From: Competibacteraceae bacterium UBA2792
Lineage (GTDB): Bacteria > Pseudomonadota > Gammaproteobacteria > Competibacterales > Competibacteraceae
DNA length: 6,295 nucleotides
Assembly (NCBI GenBank): GCA_002352125.1
Contig: DEHU01000045.1
Coordinates: 15,783-22,077 of the forward strand
Direction: 5' to 3'
Made by a program: the position numbers and the translations under genes. This document shows positions 5,555-6,295 of this stretch, one piece after another. The notes under the pieces were generated by a model. That model was not told where the DNA came from. It saw only the letters and a list, made by a program, of their open reading frames with translations, and searched no databases. Positions within the stretch are counted from its first letter, which is position 1. Every line of letters starts with the position of its first letter.

Positions 5555-6295
5555 TCAAAAATTAAGAATCAGTCGACCTGCGATAATCCGCTCGGGAACA
5601 TAGGCGGGACTAATAGTCGAAATCCCCGTTTGGAAGCTGTAATCCTGATAACGAAATTCCTTGTCGAACACGTTGTTCACCTGTAGCGCAACGATTCCCC
5701 AGCGTTTAGGGAGACGATAACCTAGGCCGACATCGACCAAAGTAAATTCCTCGTTTTGGGTTGGCGTCAGGACAAAAGACCCCGGGAAAGAAGATACGGA
5801 ATCGATAGCTCGGATTTCCTGATTCACGTAAACGATGCCCAGCCCGGCAAAAAAGCCAGAAGGATCGAAATACTGGACGCTCGCGGGCAGCGAAAAGGTC
5901 TTCAGCTCGGCCGGGTAAAGAAACAAGCAAAACGTACAACTTTGATCGGTCTCGATTTTTTCGTAACGCAGCGAGGTGGAGAGCGCCCAGTTGCGGCTCG
6001 GCAGCCAATACAAGTAGGCGCTATAAAAATCTTCCCGATTATCCGCAATTTCGTAGAATTCGGGATGCGACAACTCCCCCAAAGGTACGTTGGTGTCGCG
6101 CCGCAACGCTTCCAAGCCGCCAAACAGTTGCGGACTGAAGCGGATATCGAGCGCGACGCCATAATTTTCTACTACGGTTTCATCGATATAATCCGCCAAC
6201 TGATTGAACCCGGCCACCTGCGTCGGCTCGATGGTTTGCTCGAAAGCGAGTGCCCGTTTGACGGCCTTGAAGGCCATCCGATTACCCATAATTTT
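5555..6295 (-). CDS. TonB-dependent-receptor-like outer membrane beta-barrel protein, C-terminal part (5' end outside window)
   Basis: The frame is open to the right edge, giving 246 residues plus stop. The ATG at 6289 has only two codons before the window edge, and the sequence there (AFKAVKRALAFEQTIEPTQVAGFNQ region) reads as the middle of a barrel, so it is probably not the true start. Amphipathic strands with aromatic girdles recur: YGVALDIRFSPQLFGGLEALRR, FYSAYLYWLPSRNWALSTSLRYE, GFFAGLGIVYVNQEIR, FTLVDVGLGYRLP. The end has the TonB-receptor-like turn VNNVFDKEFRYQD and a final strand RIIAGRLILNF ending in Phe, the signal for outer-membrane insertion by BAM. No plug or TonB box can be seen because the N-terminal part is missing. 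Similar barrels occur in large proteins with TPR repeats near FecR/CHASE2 genes, from memory, so the kinase nearby may be functionally related. A pair of cysteines in a short strand connection (SCTFC) is unusual for a barrel. The substrate is unknown. Confidence 0.8.
   Translation of the reverse strand, partial: KIMGNRMAFKAVKRALAFEQTIEPTQVAGFNQLADYIDETVVENYGVALDIRFSPQLFGGLEALRRDTNVPLGELSHPEFYEIADNREDFYSAYLYWLPSRNWALSTSLRYEKIETDQSCTFCLFLYPAELKTFSLPASVQYFDPSGFFAGLGIVYVNQEIRAIDSVSSFPGSFVLTPTQNEEFTLVDVGLGYRLPKRWGIVALQVNNVFDKEFRYQDYSFQTGISTISPAYVPERIIAGRLILNF

Noticed and set aside
5555..6289. Taking the ATG at 6289 as the start of a complete small barrel protein
   Set aside because: No signal peptide follows it, the frame is open to the edge, and the residues there match the interior of a larger barrel.

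Overview
The window reads as chromosomal DNA from a Gram-negative proteobacterium, most likely a gammaproteobacterium. The support is a PhoU-type phosphate regulator, a sigma54-dependent two-component pair, and an outer-membrane barrel ending in aromatic Phe. The barrel's wording (the EPTQVAGFNQ stretch, the NNVFDKEF turn) is of a kind I associate with environmental gammaproteobacteria such as methanotrophs, but I cannot fix the genus.

Layout. The left edge (1-597, + strand) is the 3' part of phoU, whose start lies outside the window. It converges on a minus-strand block across a 30-base gap that holds a GC-rich hairpin. The rest of the window is on the minus strand and reads right to left. 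First comes the C-terminal part of a TonB-dependent-receptor-like outer-membrane protein (6295-5555, start outside the window). Next is a 71-residue unrecognised protein (5528-5313). Then there is a 278-base intergenic region (5312-5035) with a strong RNA hairpin, a weak promoter-like pair and a dispersed-repeat-like motif. After it come a CHASE2 sensor histidine kinase (5034-2929), an NtrC-type sigma54 activator response regulator (2932-1523) and a DUF1028 Ntn-hydrolase-like protein with a C-terminal putative peptidoglycan-binding domain (1512-628).

How the genes work together. The kinase and regulator overlap by an ATGA, and the DUF1028 gene starts 10 bases after the regulator's stop, with its Shine-Dalgarno overlapping that stop. 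This looks like one translationally coupled operon. The kinase should sense something outside the inner membrane through CHASE2, autophosphorylate at His458 and pass phosphate to Asp53 of the regulator. The regulator has an intact AAA+ module with GAFTGA and should activate sigma54 promoters; I saw no convincing -24/-12 site in this window, so its targets are probably elsewhere. The DUF1028 protein is the least understood member, and its tight linkage to the two-component pair is the most interesting point here. The outer-membrane protein and small protein lie upstream on the same strand and may form a separate unit ending at the hairpin near 5197-5227.

No RNA genes, CRISPR arrays, intact insertion sequences or prophage genes were seen.
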